Of a DNA stretch of 64,000 bases, positions 10,516 to 21,430 are shown in pieces. The position numbers and the translations under genes were made by a program. Under the pieces are notes generated by a model. It saw only the letters and a list, made by a program, of their open reading frames with translations, had not been told where the DNA came from and ran no database searches. The DNA is taken from NCBI RefSeq assembly GCF_041296385.1, contig NW_027183804.1, forward strand, positions 2,170,001 to 2,234,000, given 5' to 3'. Within the stretch, counting starts at the first letter, position 1. Each line of letters opens with the position of its first letter. Source of the stretch: Aphelocoma coerulescens. Taxonomy: Eukaryota > Chordata > Aves > Passeriformes > Corvidae.

Positions 10516-11199
10516 GCACCTTTTAAGGCTTACAAGAGTTAGTCCCAGTGCTATTAAATATTCATTTCAGCAAAACTTCTGAGCCTTCCCTTGTCTTGTT
10601 GGTGCCACATGGGAAAGCTTCTGGCCATCCAGAAAAAGGATCCACCAATGCCAAAATGTGCCAGTCCCCCTTCTGCCTGGGCAGTTCTGCAAAATCAGTT
10701 GGCCAAAATCACCTGGTGATTCCCATGTAACGAGCCCTGGAGGCAGCCTTCTTCCTTCAAAACCAATCCCATCTTTCTCAGCAACAGATCTATTATTTTT
10801 TGCCATCTTTGTGCTTACTGGATGCCTTTGTAAACTGGCCACCATATTCTCCATTTCCTCATGTGTTTCCTGATGTTTGAGTTCCGTTTTACATTAATTG
10901 TGGAGCTACAATTACCTGCCCACACGGGGTTACCAATCACCTGCTGGGATTTTCCATAGCTGCCGCTGATGGGGCTGACTGCCTGTCCTGATCACTGGAA
11001 TCTGGTTTTTGTTGCAGAACATTCCAGTTTTTGCCAGGTATTAGTGCAAGGAGAGCTTTTTCAGCACCCTCTTGAGCTGTTTGGTCAGCCAATGGATTCC
11101 CTGGATTAACTGGGGAGTCTCCAAACCCATGGGCTTTACAAGGGCATCAGGGCCACTTCTTTTGGCTTTGGCACACTCTGCAGTAGGTGACTGATTTCT

Positions 11200-11520
11200 T
11201 GTTGTACTCACTGGAGACCTCTGTGCCCTTTCCTTCCATGTGGCTCCCTGGACGTGCATTATTCCAAACCCATAGTTCAATCAGTCCATATGTTCACCCT
11301 TTGTCCTTCAGTGATTTCTAGGAAAGGTCATTCATTCTGCTTTTTGTGCTGCTGTGTTCAAAGCTAAAGCCTGGGCTTCTATGACCTGGGTCGAGGTTGC
11401 CACTGCACACCCAGCTGCCCGTTTCCCATCCGTACCACGCTGCTCCCACCAGGGTGCAGGTCCAGTGCTGGCTCCTGCATGGGATTGCTGTGGAGGTCCC
11501 AGAGTCTGCCAGAACACACT
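11200..11520 (-). pseudogene. Class I ERV RNase H scraps
   Basis: Minus-strand reading GCAVATSTQVIEAQALALN followed by TAAQKAE before a stop, then YGFGIMHVQGATWKERA in another stretch. Both match consecutive blocks of gammaretroviral RNase H (V-EA-ALP---SAQ-AE and YAF---H-HG--W--RG). The DSRY/DS part between them is missing, so an internal deletion is likely. Confidence 0.75.
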
Positions 11521-11671
11521 TGTTCCATGGATCCCAGGCAGTCATGGCACAAAGACTGCCAGCCTTCTCTTAGAAGGGACTCGAACACTTCCCTGTTCCA
11601 ACCTTGGGTACCTTGAACCAAACCCTGCAAAGCTTTTGCTGCACCTTACAGGCAGGTCAACAGTTTACACC

Positions 11672-11863
11672 AGGAAAGGGAAAAGGAAAGGGAAAGGGGA
11701 AAGGAAGAGGAAGAGGAAGAGGAAGAGGAAGAGGAAGAGGAAGAGGAAGAGGAAGAGGAAGAGGAAGAGGAAGAGGAAGAGGAGGAAAAGGAAAAGGAAA
11801 AGGAAAAGGAAAAGGAAAAGGAAAAGGAAAAGGAAAAGGAAAAGGAAAAGGAAAAGGAAAAGG
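11672..11863 (+). repeat. (GGAAAG/GGAAGA)n purine tract
   Basis: About 190 bp of GGAAAG, then GGAAGA, then GGAAAA-type hexamers, purine only on the plus strand. Open frames through it (Lys/Arg or Gly/Lys runs) are artefacts. Confidence 0.95.
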
Positions 11864-11999
11864 TGCCTTTATCTTACCAGGGGTCTTTCTCTGATTTCCT
11901 TTGGACCAGGGATCAAAGGCTCTCCCCAGAATCCTTCAGTGCTGCCTGCAGGTGCTGCCATCCCTCAGATCTGTTGAAATTCAAGAGGATGAGGCCACG

Positions 12000-12385
12000 G
12001 GGTGTCCCAATGGTCCCTTGGTTCCATGGGCCCCGCAGTGTAACCATGGTGTCCTTGGTTCTGCAGTGTCACAATGGACCCTTCATTCCATGAGGCCCCA
12101 CAGTGTGGCAATGGTCCCTTGAGTCCATGAGGTCCCACAAGGTCACAATGGTCCCTTGGTTCCATGGCCCCGCACTCTCACAATGCTCTCCTTGGCTGCA
12201 CAAGGTCCCGGAGTGGCACAAGGGTCTCCTTGGTGCAGAGACCAGGGCAGAAGGGTTCCACAAGGCCCCAGAGTGTCACAAGGATCTCTTTGGATCTGCA
12301 GTGGCAGAACTGACCCTGGGTTACACGAGATCCTCCTGTGTCCCAAGGGCTCCTTGGTTCCACAGGGCCTGATTCTCTGACACTT
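12000..12385 (-). repeat. Minisatellite, about 36-bp GTCACAATGG-type units, array 1
   Basis: Degenerate tandem units resembling TCCATGAGGCCCCACAGTGT then CACAATGGTCCCTTGGT. The reverse complement of the same unit forms the arrays at 22845-22990 and 24360-24930, so the family is dispersed in both orientations. Confidence 0.85.
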
Positions 12386-13397
12386 CAGAGATGGTGTTGG
12401 ACAGTTTCTATTTTCCTGCAGTTTGGTGGCGAAAGGAGCACGCTGGGCAGAGCACGGAGATGCTGCTGCTGTCTGCTCAGGGGAAAGGGCCCAACAAGGC
12501 TGAGGGGCTGGGAGGCTGCTGGAAGGGCCGTGCCCCACATGGTGCAGCTTTCCTGGGAGGGAGGGAGGGAACAGCAGGAGAGACACGCAGTGCCCCACAG
12601 AGCAGCTGGGCAGGGGGACACTGGGCATGAGGAGGAGGAAATGTCCCTCCCAGGGCAGCGCTGGGGCAGGAGAAGCACCCAGAGGGAGGATGAGCTCAGG
12701 GCATGTGTGTGTGCCCAAGGCACAGAGGGTGAGGCTGGGCACAGCTCAGGCCAGGGCTGGCAGTGGCAGGGCAGAGCTGGTGGTGGGGCAGTGAGATGGG
12801 AGTGTGCAGCCTGCAGGGACACAGCAGCAGCGGTGGGACAGTGCAGGACAAGCTGTGCTGGACATGGCCAAGGGCCCTGGCAGGGCTGGCAGTGCCCAGG
12901 AGAAGCCAAGCCTTGGTGCCCTGGGGCACAGCAGCGTCTGTGCCACCAAGGGCTGGGAGGAGACACCTTGTCCTGAGGCCCTGGGGCCTCCTGGCACAGC
13001 CCCAGCAAGGCTGGGCACTGTCAGCCCCTTGTCCTGCCCTCAGCATCCCCCCACATCCCAGTGGCCTCAGGGATCTGCTGCAAGGAGTCCCTGGGGAGCC
13101 TTGGTCAGGAATGGCCCTGGGGGGCTCCTGAATGCTCCCAGGGACTGCAGGGTTTTCAAAGGACTTTGGCTTTGGCTTTTGCCTGGGAGTCTTTCTTTCC
13201 TAGCAGGTGTTATCTAATAAAAACAAGAGAAAAAAGAAAAGAACCAGAAAAAGTATGAGAGATAAAACCCCAATGTGGAGTGAAAAGTCTTCTGCAACTT
13301 TGGATTCAGAGGGAATTGATATTTTTTTAAAAGACAACTGTGTTATTTACAACTGTGTTATTTTTTTTGTTTCATTCAGAACTTACATTGTTTTCAC
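12386..13397. other. No gene seen; part is an inverted paralogue of the PIM flank
   Basis: About 12400-13150 is GC-rich with open frames in several phases and no recognised domain. 13258-13350 (AATGTGGAGTGAAAAGTCTT and neighbours) is a reverse-complement match to about 1290-1400 in the PIM-pseudogene flank. Confidence 0.6.
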
Positions 13398-13608
13398 TCC
13401 TTCCTTCCTTCCTTCCTTCCTTCCTTCCTTCCTTCCTTCCTTCCTTCCTTCCTTCCTTCCTTCCTTCCTTCCTTCCTTCCTTCCTTCCTTCCTTCCTTCC
13501 TTCCTTCCTTCCTTCTGAATTCCTTCCTTCCTTCCTTCTGAATTCCTTCCTTCCTTCTGAATTCCTTCCTTCCGAATTCCTTCCTTCCTTCCGAATTCCT
13601 TCCTTCCC
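13398..13608 (+). repeat. (CCTT)n microsatellite with GAATT interruptions
   Basis: Long CCTT run; the last 90 bp are interrupted by CTGAATTCCTT units. Confidence 0.97.
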
Positions 13609-13904
13609 TAAAAAGCCACTTCTCACCCCATGGAAGGGTTGCAAAGCAGCAGGATCCCCTCCCAGTTGGGGTCCTCTCACCCTCTCAAAATGTGGGGACC
13701 TCGCCTCAGTCCCACAAATTGCAGAGGTTTTATGGCACCTGCCCCAAATTCAGTGCAACCTCCCAGAAGCCACTTAGAGGCCCCAAAATTGTCAAAAAGC
13801 ACCAGGAGCCTCCCCAAAAGCAGCTCCTGGTTTTCCTCCCTGAAATGCCCCACTCCAAGCGGCAAAACCACCCCATCCCTTCCAAACTTCATCCCACCCC
13901 AACG

Positions 13905-14240
13905 ATGCCATCCCCATCCCATCCCATCCCATCCCATCCCATCCCATCCCATCCCATCCCATCCCATCCCATCCCATCCCATCCCATCCCATCCCATCCC
14001 ATCCCATCCCATCCCATCCCATCCCATCCCATCCCATCCCATCCCCATCCCATCCCATCCCATCCCATCCCATCCCATCCCCATCCCATCCCCATCCCAT
14101 CCCCATCCCATCCCATCCCATCCCATCCCATCCCATCCCATCCCATCCCATCCCATCCCATCCCATCCCATCCCCATCCCATCCCATCCCATCCCATCCC
14201 ATCCCATCCCATCCCATCCCATCCCATCCCATCCCATCCC
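13905..14240 (+). repeat. (CCCAT)n pentanucleotide array
   Basis: About 330 bp of CCCAT with a few CCCCAT variants. The same pentamer, complement GGGAT, recurs in the MROH gene at 45673-45746. Confidence 0.97.
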
Positions 14241-15815
14241 TCCTGGACACCAATTCCCCTTCTGTGGCTCCTGACTCCCCACAGCCGGGCCTTGGGGCTG
14301 ACGGATCGAGCCATTTGGGGCTGCCATCGACACACTGGGGCTGGCATTGAGTTTATTGGAGGCCCCCGCTCAATCCCTCCATCCCAAATGGCAGCTTGGA
14401 ACCTCTCCTCAGCCCTTGCTGTGCCCATGGGCTCACCTCAAGTCCCAAAATGACAGCCAGGGCCCCACAGCCCATTCAGAACCTCTCAACATTGCCAGAA
14501 ACAGCAGCATCCTTCCCAAAATGGGCTCCCCGCATCCCTGACAATAGGTCCCCCTTCCAAGTACCAGAGCCCCCCTCTCAGAACCCCTCCGAAGCACTGG
14601 GGGGACCCCAAAACTGCCTCAGGAATGGGACATAGCCTGAAATCCCTTCAGGAATGGGGGATACCCCAGAACCCACTCAGCAACGGGGTCCCCCCGGCCT
14701 CATCATGCGCAGCCTTCAGCTGGCTCAGCCAGAGCCCATCCCGCCCTCAGCAGCCCCAGCCCAGCCCAGCCCTCCTGGGCAGGAAGCCCCAATGGCCGAG
14801 CCGGCCTGGGACACTTGCAGGGATGCGGGGGCAGCCGCAGCTTCTGGGGCCAGCCTGTGCCAGGCCCTGAGCGCCCTGCCAGGGAACCATTGCTGCCCCA
14901 CATCCCATCTCAGCCTGCCCTCGGGCAGCGGGAAGCCGTTCCCTGGGGCCCGGCCCCGCAGGCCCTTGGCAAGAGTCTCTGTCCCCCAGCAATTGCTGCT
15001 CCTCCCTGCTGCGGGGCCCGAGCTGCAAGTTGATTTTCTGCCGCTGGCCCCGGCCCAGCCCCGAGCCAGGGCCAGCACCTTGCAAGAACTGCCCCCAGCA
15101 GAGCTGTTCCCTCCTGCAGTAGTTACACCTGCACACCCACAGCGCCTGAGACTGCAAGCAATGAGCATTCCCTGGGCACATGTGCAGCCCAAGCAGCTCG
15201 AGGACAGCCTTGCAGCAGGACTGCTCTCAGCTGAGCCAAAAAGGCCCCTCTGGCAGCTGCAGGGCCATTGCAAAGGGCAAGGGCCAGAGCCTGGGCCCAC
15301 GGGGGAGGAAAGGGCTCTGAATTCCCCTGCCCTGGCACAGAAACCCTGTTCCCAGGCTGCTTCCCACACAGGATTCCTCTGGAGGGCTGCGGAAAGCTGA
15401 GAGGCAGCTCTGGCTTCTCCACTTTTCCTGTGCTAAAGCTGCCTGGCAGAAGAAATGGAGGGACAGCTCTGGTGGCACAATCCCTCCCGGCCCAGGGCAC
15501 AGCGCTGGGAAGGTCTTTCCGTGCCGAGGCTTTGCTGCGGCCAAGGAAAGCTCCTGGCTCAGGGTCACCTTTCCTGCGGGGCCAGACCCCCCGAGTGGCT
15601 CAGCAGCAGCAGAGAATTCCAGCACAGCCCCGGCACGGGCAGGGCGGCCCTGGGCGGGCTGCGGGAGCCGGCAGCGCCTGAGCTCAGAGCAGCTGAGCCC
15701 GGGGGCTCTTGGCCAAGGCCGAGGCCCAGCGAGCATTTCTCAGGTCGCAGGGCGGCCTGGAAAGGTGCTGGGGGGGATCATTCACCCCCCAGTGCGGTCC
15801 CAGTGGCTCCCAGGA
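14241..15815. other. No coding gene resolved; possible minus-strand 3' UTR
   Basis: GC-rich sequence with long compositional open frames on both strands and no domain I can name. On the minus strand AATAAA occurs at 14357-14352 followed by CTCAATGCC, so the stretch may hold the 3' end of a minus-strand transcript. Given the class II beta pseudo-exon upstream at 16302, an MHC class II beta 3' UTR is possible but unproven. The words CGGGGTCCCCCCGGCCTCATCATG and a near match at 20840-20885 show homology with the 20.8-kb region. Confidence 0.4.
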
Positions 15816-16209
15816 TTTCCATGTCCGTGCTCCCAGCGCTGCTGCCAGCCCTGATCCGTGGGGATGGGAATGTCCCGCTCCCTTCCCGGGGCAGGCTCAC
15901 ACCTGAGCCAGGTGTGCAGGGCAGGACCTTGCCCTGAGCCCAAGCCCTGTCCCCCCTCAGGATCTGCTTCCCATCGGCCTCTTCCTCCTGCGGCCCCAAG
16001 CCCAGCTCGGTGCTGAACGAAGGGCGCTGGGCCGGGGTCATCCCCCGGCGGGGGCTGCGCACCCCCTCTGCCCCCTCCCCAAATTCCCTCCCGGGGCAGC
16101 AGGGGCTGGCTCAGGAGCCCTGTGGGCAGGGAAAAGGGGGTGACACCGGGATGGGGGGGTCACACACGCTCTGGGGGGACACACACGGCCCCTGGGGACC
16201 CCCCCTCAC

Positions 16210-16302
16210 CTTCTCCTGCAGTGCCAGGAGGATGAACCCCAACATGGAATCCCCGACCACCAGCAGCATCTTGGGGGTGGGGTCTGGTGGCAGCTTTGGA
16301 GT
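16210..16302 (-). pseudogene. MHC class II beta transmembrane exon remnant (A)
   Basis: Between a CCCAG acceptor and a GTGAGG donor on the minus strand the open frame reads PPDPTPKMLLVVGDSMLGFI then LLALQEK. This matches the connecting peptide and transmembrane start of avian class II beta chains (SKML-GVGGFVLG-I-LALG). GGFV is changed to GDSM and the Ig exon that should precede it is not recognisable. The protein would present peptides to CD4 T cells at the cell surface; here only one exon is seen, so it is a relic. The copy at 26102-26196 reads KMLPGVRGSMLGFILLALWEK-like sequence, which strengthens the call. Confidence 0.6.
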
Positions 16303-16908
16303 CTGGGGGAGAGGCCCTAAAACCCCCTCCCAGCCCCACAGCCACTCCCAGACCCCTCAAACCACCCCACAGCTCCTGGCCAGGAACCCCCCAACCACTC
16401 CCTGCATCATAAATGACCCCAAGAACCACAAAATTCTCTCCAAGACACACGGCCCAGCCAAGATCACCAAAACTCTCTGAGACCACCCTAAAAGGCCCCT
16501 CCAAGAACCACAAATGCCCTCAAGAGCCACAAAAGCCCCTCCCAGTCCCCCAAGGAGCCCCCCAGACCCCCTCCCAGCCCCCATGGCACCGACCAGGACA
16601 GGCTGGGGGACAGGAACATCCACAGCCCTGAGCAGCTCAGGCACTTCAGCAGCGATTTGGGCACTTTGGACGTCACACTCCAAAGGGAGAGACCCAGAGC
16701 AGGGACTGGGACAGACAACCAGAATTCCTGTAGAATAGGTGGGCTCAGGTGGACACGTTCTGACAACACAAGTACAAGATTGTGGCCCCAGTCTGCCTGG
16801 CTTCACAGCCCCACAACACTCAGATCCTCCCGAATATTCCTCTGAACCCCAAATTCAACCCCAAATTCGGGTAAAATGGTGCCGCTTTAGATCTCTTTGT
16901 TTAATTTC

Positions 16909-16914
16909 TTTATT
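16909..16914 (-). promoter_or_regulatory. Polyadenylation signal AATAAA for zinc-finger gene A
   Basis: Plus-strand TTTATT, about 400 bp after the stop of the minus-strand zinc-finger gene. The paralogous position in block B is 26838-26843. Confidence 0.5.
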
Positions 16915-16939
16915 TCTACCCCAATTTTGGTTGTTTCAG

Positions 16940-17000
16940 TGGGATTAACACAGAAATTACTTAGGCTGCAGAAGATCTCCAAGGTCATCCAGGGTTGCTT
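16940..17000 (+). mobile_element. CR1-like scrap
   Basis: The words TTAGGCTGCAGAAGATCTCCAAGG resemble the CR1 3' motif TTGGAAAAGACCTCCAAGATCATC. The block B copy at 26880-26935 is closer (CAAAAGACCTCCAAGATCATCC). It lies in the 3' part of both zinc-finger genes, so it predates their duplication. Confidence 0.5.
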
Positions 17001-17309
17001 GATACCACCAGAGAAAACAATTGGACAGAGTAGATGAAAATTTTGGGGTGTAAAGTTAAAAAATCAGCTCTTCCCAATGAATTTCCAATGACGATCTGAG
17101 TCCCGATGGATGTTCCTGCCCCTGCGTTCACCCAGGTGCCTACAGGGATCCAGGAGAACGTGGAGAGCACCAGCCAGGGGTCTTCCCAACACGGATCACA
17201 GGGAATGTGGGTCACCAGGGCTCTGCCAAACGTGGCTCCTCTGATGGGAGATGGAGCTGGAGCAGAGGACAAAGCTCTTCCCACAGTCGGGGCACTCGCA
17301 GGGCTTCCC

Positions 17310-18272
17310 TTAGTGGTGCCTCCGTTGGTGTTGGGTCAAGGCTGAGCTGTCTGAGAAGCTCTTCCCACACTGGGGACACTCATAGGGCCTCTCCCCAGTG
17401 TGGATGCGCCGGTGGGTGACGAGGGTGGAGTTGTACCTGAAGCCCTTCCTGCAGTCGGGGCAGCGGAAGGGCCTCTCATCCGTGTGAATCCGCTGGTGCA
17501 GGAGGAGATTGGAGCTGGTCTGAAACCTCTTCTCACACTCAGGACACTCGTAGGGCCTCTCCCCAGTGTGGATGCACTGGTGGCGGATCAGGCTGGAGCT
17601 CTGGCTGAAGCTCTTCCCACATTCCCCACACTCATAGGGCCTCTCCCCGGTGTGGATCCTCTGGTGGTTGATCAGGTGGGAGCTCCACCTGAAGCTCTTC
17701 CCACATTCCCCACACTCATAGGGCCTCTCCCCGGTGTGGATCCTCTGGTGATTGATCAGGTTGGAGCTCCACCTGAAGCTCCTCCCACATTCCCCACACT
17801 TGTGGGGCTTCTCCCCATCGTGAAGCTGCTCATGAACCACCAGCTCTGACCTCTGGCTGCATCTCCGGCCGCCTTCCCGGCACAGGGTGGGTCTTTCCTC
17901 CTCAGAGCACCCTGGGCTGCATTTGCAGTCCCTCCTCCTGTGGGATCTCCGGGGCTTTTCCTCCCTGTTGGATTCCTGCGCCATGGAGCCGCTCAAAACG
18001 GCCTCTTCCACCAGGTTCTGCCGCGGGGATTTGTCCTCCCTGGGCTCCGTGCTCAGCTCCTTGTCTGTGGGAGGAAGGACAAGGAGAGGATGGGATTTGC
18101 CTCCGTGCCACAGGGAAGGGGAAGGAGATCCCCCCAGTCCGTCCCCGGCAGGACGGCGTCGGCAGCGGGGTTGTCCTGCAGCCGGGGGCGATGCTGGGCT
18201 GGGAGATGGAGCAGGAGAGAGGGGGAAAGGGGCACTGACTTCCTCCTCACCTGCCTGGGGGTCCCGGGGCAT
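17310..18272 (-). CDS. C2H2 zinc-finger protein, six fingers (gene A)
   Basis: Likely a nuclear DNA-binding protein; target unknown. The model joins 18272-18251 (ATG CCC CGG, donor GTGAGG) to 18064-17310 (acceptor CACAG, stop TAA), giving 258 codons plus stop in frame. The last exon starts [18 protein letters not shown], a linker typical of avian finger genes, then a degenerate finger ([11 protein letters not shown]), then six complete C-x2-C-x12-H-x3-H fingers joined by TGERPYE-type linkers, and ends in QRRHH. An upstream exon (18335-18251, starting after CCCAG) could extend the N terminus; there the frame reads [22 protein letters not shown]. The 186-bp intron 18250-18065 is itself open and divisible by three, so a retained-intron form from ATG 18392 (360 aa) is possible. 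No KRAB or SCAN domain is seen. Confidence 0.85.
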   Translation of the reverse strand: MPRDPQAGEEEVSAPFPLSPAPSPSPASPPAAGQPRCRRRPAGDGLGGSPSPSLWHGGKSHPLLVLPPTDKELSTEPREDKSPRQNLVEEAVLSGSMAQESNREEKPRRSHRRRDCKCSPGCSEEERPTLCREGGRRCSQRSELVVHEQLHDGEKPHKCGECGRSFRWSSNLINHQRIHTGERPYECGECGKSFRWSSHLINHQRIHTGERPYECGECGKSFSQSSSLIRHQCIHTGERPYECPECEKRFQTSSNLLLHQRIHTDERPFRCPDCRKGFRYNSTLVTHRRIHTGERPYECPQCGKSFSDSSALTQHQRRHH

Positions 18273-18929
18273 CTTCCTCTTCCTCACAGCCTCCTCCTCC
18301 ACCTGGCCAAGGGTTGGGAATGGGAAATCCTCATTCTGGGAGAAACAAGAGATGAGTGTGTTGGGTTGGGGCTTCCTCCTGCCCAAGTCCATCTCTGGAA
18401 CTCACCGGGGTCCACAAAAACTAACAAAAAATTGGCAGTGAGTCCTAAAAACGGCTCCAGGAGTTCCCCCTTTCCAGTCTCCTCACTTTGGGGTTCTGGG
18501 GGTTCCCCTTGTCAGGGCTGCTGGGGGTCCCATGGGTCCTGGGGATCCCCCTCTCCGGGGTCCTGCTTAGGGATGCTGGGGGGTTTTGGGGGTCCCACAG
18601 GTCCCTTTTTTCCCAAATCTGCTTTGGCTCCCAGAGGTCCCAGGGTCTCCCTCTTCAGCCTCCCTCCACTCCAGGAACTTGGGGCTCCCCCCTATCCTCA
18701 CTGCCCCTTTCAGGGCTGAGAGATCCCAACCCCACCTCATCTCCAGGCCCCCCCACCCCTCCAGGCTCTTGGGGGTCCCCCAGCTCTGGTATCGTCCCTC
18801 TCTGCTCTCCCCACTCCAGGGGTCCCATGTTCCAGCCCCCAGCTCTCCTGGGGATCCCCAAAGCCAATGTCCAACCCCACCAGGACCAGGCAATCCTCAC
18901 ATGGACCCCCTAAGACCCCCAAGGGGCAA

Positions 18930-19260
18930 TTATGGCTCAGCTTTGGAGTCCTGCAAGATCCACATATCCCCTCTGGCCCAAAAAATCCCTCCCAGGGACA
19001 TGCAAGGACATCTGGGGCTCGATTCCAGAATCTGCAAGCTCCAAACGCCCCTCCAAAAAAAACCCCTCCTGCTGACCCCCCGATAGATTTGGGGTGAGCT
19101 CCCCCTCCCCGCTCACCTGCAGGATGGGGGGAAGATGCTACCGGGGCTGGGGGTGCTGCGGACACAGTGGGCGGGCGGTGGAACCTCGTGGTTCTCCAGC
19201 TCCTCCTCCTCCTCTCTCCCTACTCTTCCTCCCGCTCCTCCTCCACTCCCACCCTGCCCC
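18930..19260 (-). promoter_or_regulatory. Zinc-finger 5' block, copy 1 (putative promoter/first exon)
   Basis: One of four related blocks (others about 21000-21430, 28890-29080 and 31540-31960). Shared features on the minus strand are CATCCCGCAGGTG-like sequence, GGGGAGCTC, and pairs of GGGCATTTGGGGATAT-like words, next to a pyrimidine-rich CTCCTCCTC stretch. In blocks A and B it sits about 700-900 bp upstream of a finger gene, where a first exon and promoter are expected. Function is inferred from position and copy conservation only. Confidence 0.5.
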
Positions 19261-19483
19261 CCCTTTCCCACCCCCTCTGCCCCACGGCTGCCTCAGCACC
19301 GGCTGCTGTGTGGGGGGAGCCCCCGATCAGCCCAGGGATGGACAGGGGGGTTGGGGACCCCCCCAGTGCGGATCCCTCCCTTCCCCAGAGCCCCAGGGAA
19401 TCGCTCCAGGGCTCAGGTGCTGGGGGACAGGGCTGCACCTCCATGGAACCGCTCTTCTGCTGTCCCAACCCCACCTTTCCCTC

Positions 19484-20119
19484 TGTCTTGGGGTGACCTT
19501 ATGATGTGTATCCCATATCGCTGCCTATGCCCAGAAATTAATTCCTGTGCCTTTCTATGCCTCTAAACTGAGCCTGAGAGGGGGAAGGAAAAAACTGAGC
19601 AAAACTTTTTCAAAGCAGTTTGCAGCTTGTTCAAGGTCACACACAGATAGCAATTGGTTTCCCAGCTGTGGCAGGGGAGGGGGGAAGCACCCGGCCGGCT
19701 GCGCCCAGAACAGTTTCTTTTTTGGCCAGTTGTTCAGCTGCTTTTTCTCCGGAGAGAAACTGAGAGCTGAATTTTTCCTCCCCTTGAAAATCCCCTTTTC
19801 TACTGGACTGCTTGATTGCTTTAATATCAGAGCACATCGGGAGGACTTTCAACTGGGCACAGACGGCCTGGCCCTGGGCCAAGCCCCAGCTCCGAGGAGA
19901 CCAAAGGGAGGACTCTAACACTTTCCCAGGTTTCTTCCTCCGCAGCAACAGATTTTACAATTTAGCGTTATTTTCCTTTCCCGTGTGTTTGGTAAATAAA
20001 TAGTTTTATCTCCTCCACTTTCCTTCGAGAAAAATTTATTTTTTCCCAAACCTGGTCGGGGAGGGGTGGTTGTGCCTTCTCTCAGAGGATATATTTCTAA
20101 ATTTGGCCAAACCAGAACA
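19484..20119 (+). mobile_element. Solo LTR (TGTCTTGGGG family) with 5-bp target duplication
   Basis: A 636-bp LTR starting TGTCTTGGGGTGACC and ending CCAGAACA. The flanking five bases CCCTC occur on both sides (19479-19483 and 20120-20124), a perfect target duplication; 5 bp is usual for ERV-L-type integrases. It contains AATAAA at 19995-20000. Related LTRs are at 23276-24222 and 38021-38661. No internal sequence remains, as expected after LTR-LTR recombination. Confidence 0.92.
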
Positions 20120-20389
20120 CCCTCCCCTCTCCTCCCCTTTCCCAGCGTTCCCCCAATCCACAGCCCCATTCCAGCTCAATTTGGGTGTCCCATCCCCACC
20201 CCGCTTTGCTTGGGGGTCCCAGCCCCCTCTTCCCCTCCTCCTTCTGCACCTTCCCCATCCCCAATCCCCACCTCCCCTCCCCCGGCCTTGGTTTTGGGGG
20301 TTCCAGGCCCCTCCTGCTCCCTTTGGGGGTTCCATTCCCCATTTCGCTCCATTTGGGGTCCCAGACCCGCCCCCCTTCTCACCGCTCAC

Positions 20390-20460
20390 CCCGCGCCCGG
20401 GGGGGCTCCCAGCACCACCAGTGCCACCAGTGCGGCCCCAGCTGCCCCCACACGCCCCAT
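20390..20460 (-). pseudogene. Isolated MHC class II beta leader exon
   Basis: The minus strand from ATG at 20460 reads MGRVGAAGAALVALVVLGAP then PGAG and meets a GTGAGC donor at 20389. This is the typical signal-peptide exon of passerine class II beta chains: basic start, hydrophobic core LVALVVLG, and small residues before cleavage. The exon itself is undamaged. No beta-1 or Ig-domain exon follows in the next kilobases; a solo LTR starts 270 bp downstream and a zinc-finger block follows, so it appears to be an orphan exon. About 120 bp around it are CpG-rich, consistent with an old promoter. Confidence 0.7.
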
Positions 20461-20999
20461 GCCCAGCGCCGGGCGCTGCCGACAGCCCCAAAGCAGCCGC
20501 GCTGTGCCCTGGGGGGTCCCCAGAGCGGCCCCGCCCCGCACGGCACTGGGAGCACCAGTCCGGACCAGTGCGGAGCGCGGGCGGGCGGCATCAGCCGTGC
20601 CCGGGCAGGGCCGGGCCCCGCGGGGCTCCCGCCCGCACTCGGCCCCCGCCGGGACAGCGCGGGGGGGCCCGGCCTGCCCGCCCCCACCTCCCCCTCCCCA
20701 AATTCCGCTCCGGGGGGCGCTGGGGGCGGGGGGGGCTCAGCTGCGGCCAGAGGTGCCGGAGCCACGTGTCCCCCGCTGCCAGCACCGCCCCCTCAGGATT
20801 AGGGGTGCCCCAAAACTCCCTCGGAGCTGGCGGATACCCCGCAGGCCCCTCAGGACTGGGGTCCCCCCGGCCTCATCATCCCCAACCTTCGCCTGCCTCA
20901 TCCCAGGCCCCATCCCGCCCATCCCCCTCCGCCACACTTCATCCCACACCCCAATCCACATCCCACCCTTCCCGGGCCCCATCCCGCCCCATCCCATTT

Positions 21000-21430
21000 C
21001 TCCCGGCAGTCGCCACCGGGACCCCAAAACCCCGCGTGCCGGGGGCTCCCCAATATCCCCCAAGGGGCATTTGCGACTCACATTCGGAGCCCTGCAAGAT
21101 CCAAACATCCGCCTCCCCTCCCCCGCCCCACCAAACCCCCCTTCCCCAGGAACCAACAAAGATATTTGGGGCTCGGTGCTGGAGTCCTCCAAGCTCCAAA
21201 AATCCCCTCTCCCGAAAAAACCCCAGGCACCGCCCAAGATATTTGGGGCGAGCTGCCCCTCCCCGGTCACCTGCGGGATGGGGGGAGCGGTGTTCCCGAG
21301 GCCGAGAGCTGCGGACACAGAGAGCGATGGATGCACATGGAGGCTCCTCTTCCTGCCCCCTCTGGCCCGCCTCTTCCTCCCGCCCCTTCCCCTTTATCCC
21401 TCCTCTTCCTCCCGCTCCTGCTCCTCCAGC
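21000..21430 (-). promoter_or_regulatory. Zinc-finger 5' block, copy without a finger gene
   Basis: Related to 18930-19260, 28890-29080 and 31540-31960. It shares CAAGGGGCATTTGCGACTC, GCAAGATCCAAACATCC and CACCTGCGGGATGGGGGG words and the following CTCCTCTTCC stretch. On the minus strand the sequence beyond it leads to the orphan class II leader exon rather than to a finger gene. Confidence 0.55.

Larger units (their letters stand above)
8230..11545 (-). mobile_element. Decayed class I (gamma-type) ERV, pol-env part
   Basis: On the minus strand, from 11545 down, the order is RNase H scraps, an integrase C-terminal domain, an envelope gene remnant and a terminal segment with a polyadenylation signal (AATAAA, complement at 8255-8260). 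The order matches retroviral pol-env-LTR. Stops and frame changes occur throughout, and RT, gag and the 5' LTR are absent. The left end touches the end of the TGATGTCA satellite; the right end is replaced by a GGAAAG repeat. Confidence 0.75.
15817..19165 (-). repeat. Zinc-finger / MHC-II-remnant block, copy A
   Basis: Paralogous to 25710-29060 in the same orientation. From minus-strand 5' to 3' it holds a 5' block (about 18930-19165), long introns, a C2H2 gene, a CR1 scrap and AATAAA, a class II beta transmembrane pseudo-exon and a conserved segment ending at CATGTCCGTGCTCCCAGC. Left of that word the two copies diverge at once. The right edge fades near 19165. Confidence 0.85.

Noticed and set aside
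13372..14453. Open frames with LPSF or GWDGM/SHPIP repeats
   Set aside because: They are translations of the CCTT and CCCAT arrays.
16500..16800. Possible MHC class II beta Ig-domain exon upstream of the transmembrane pseudo-exon
   Set aside because: No Cys/Trp spacing or class II Ig motif could be seen in any frame. The block B counterpart (26470-26770) is no better.
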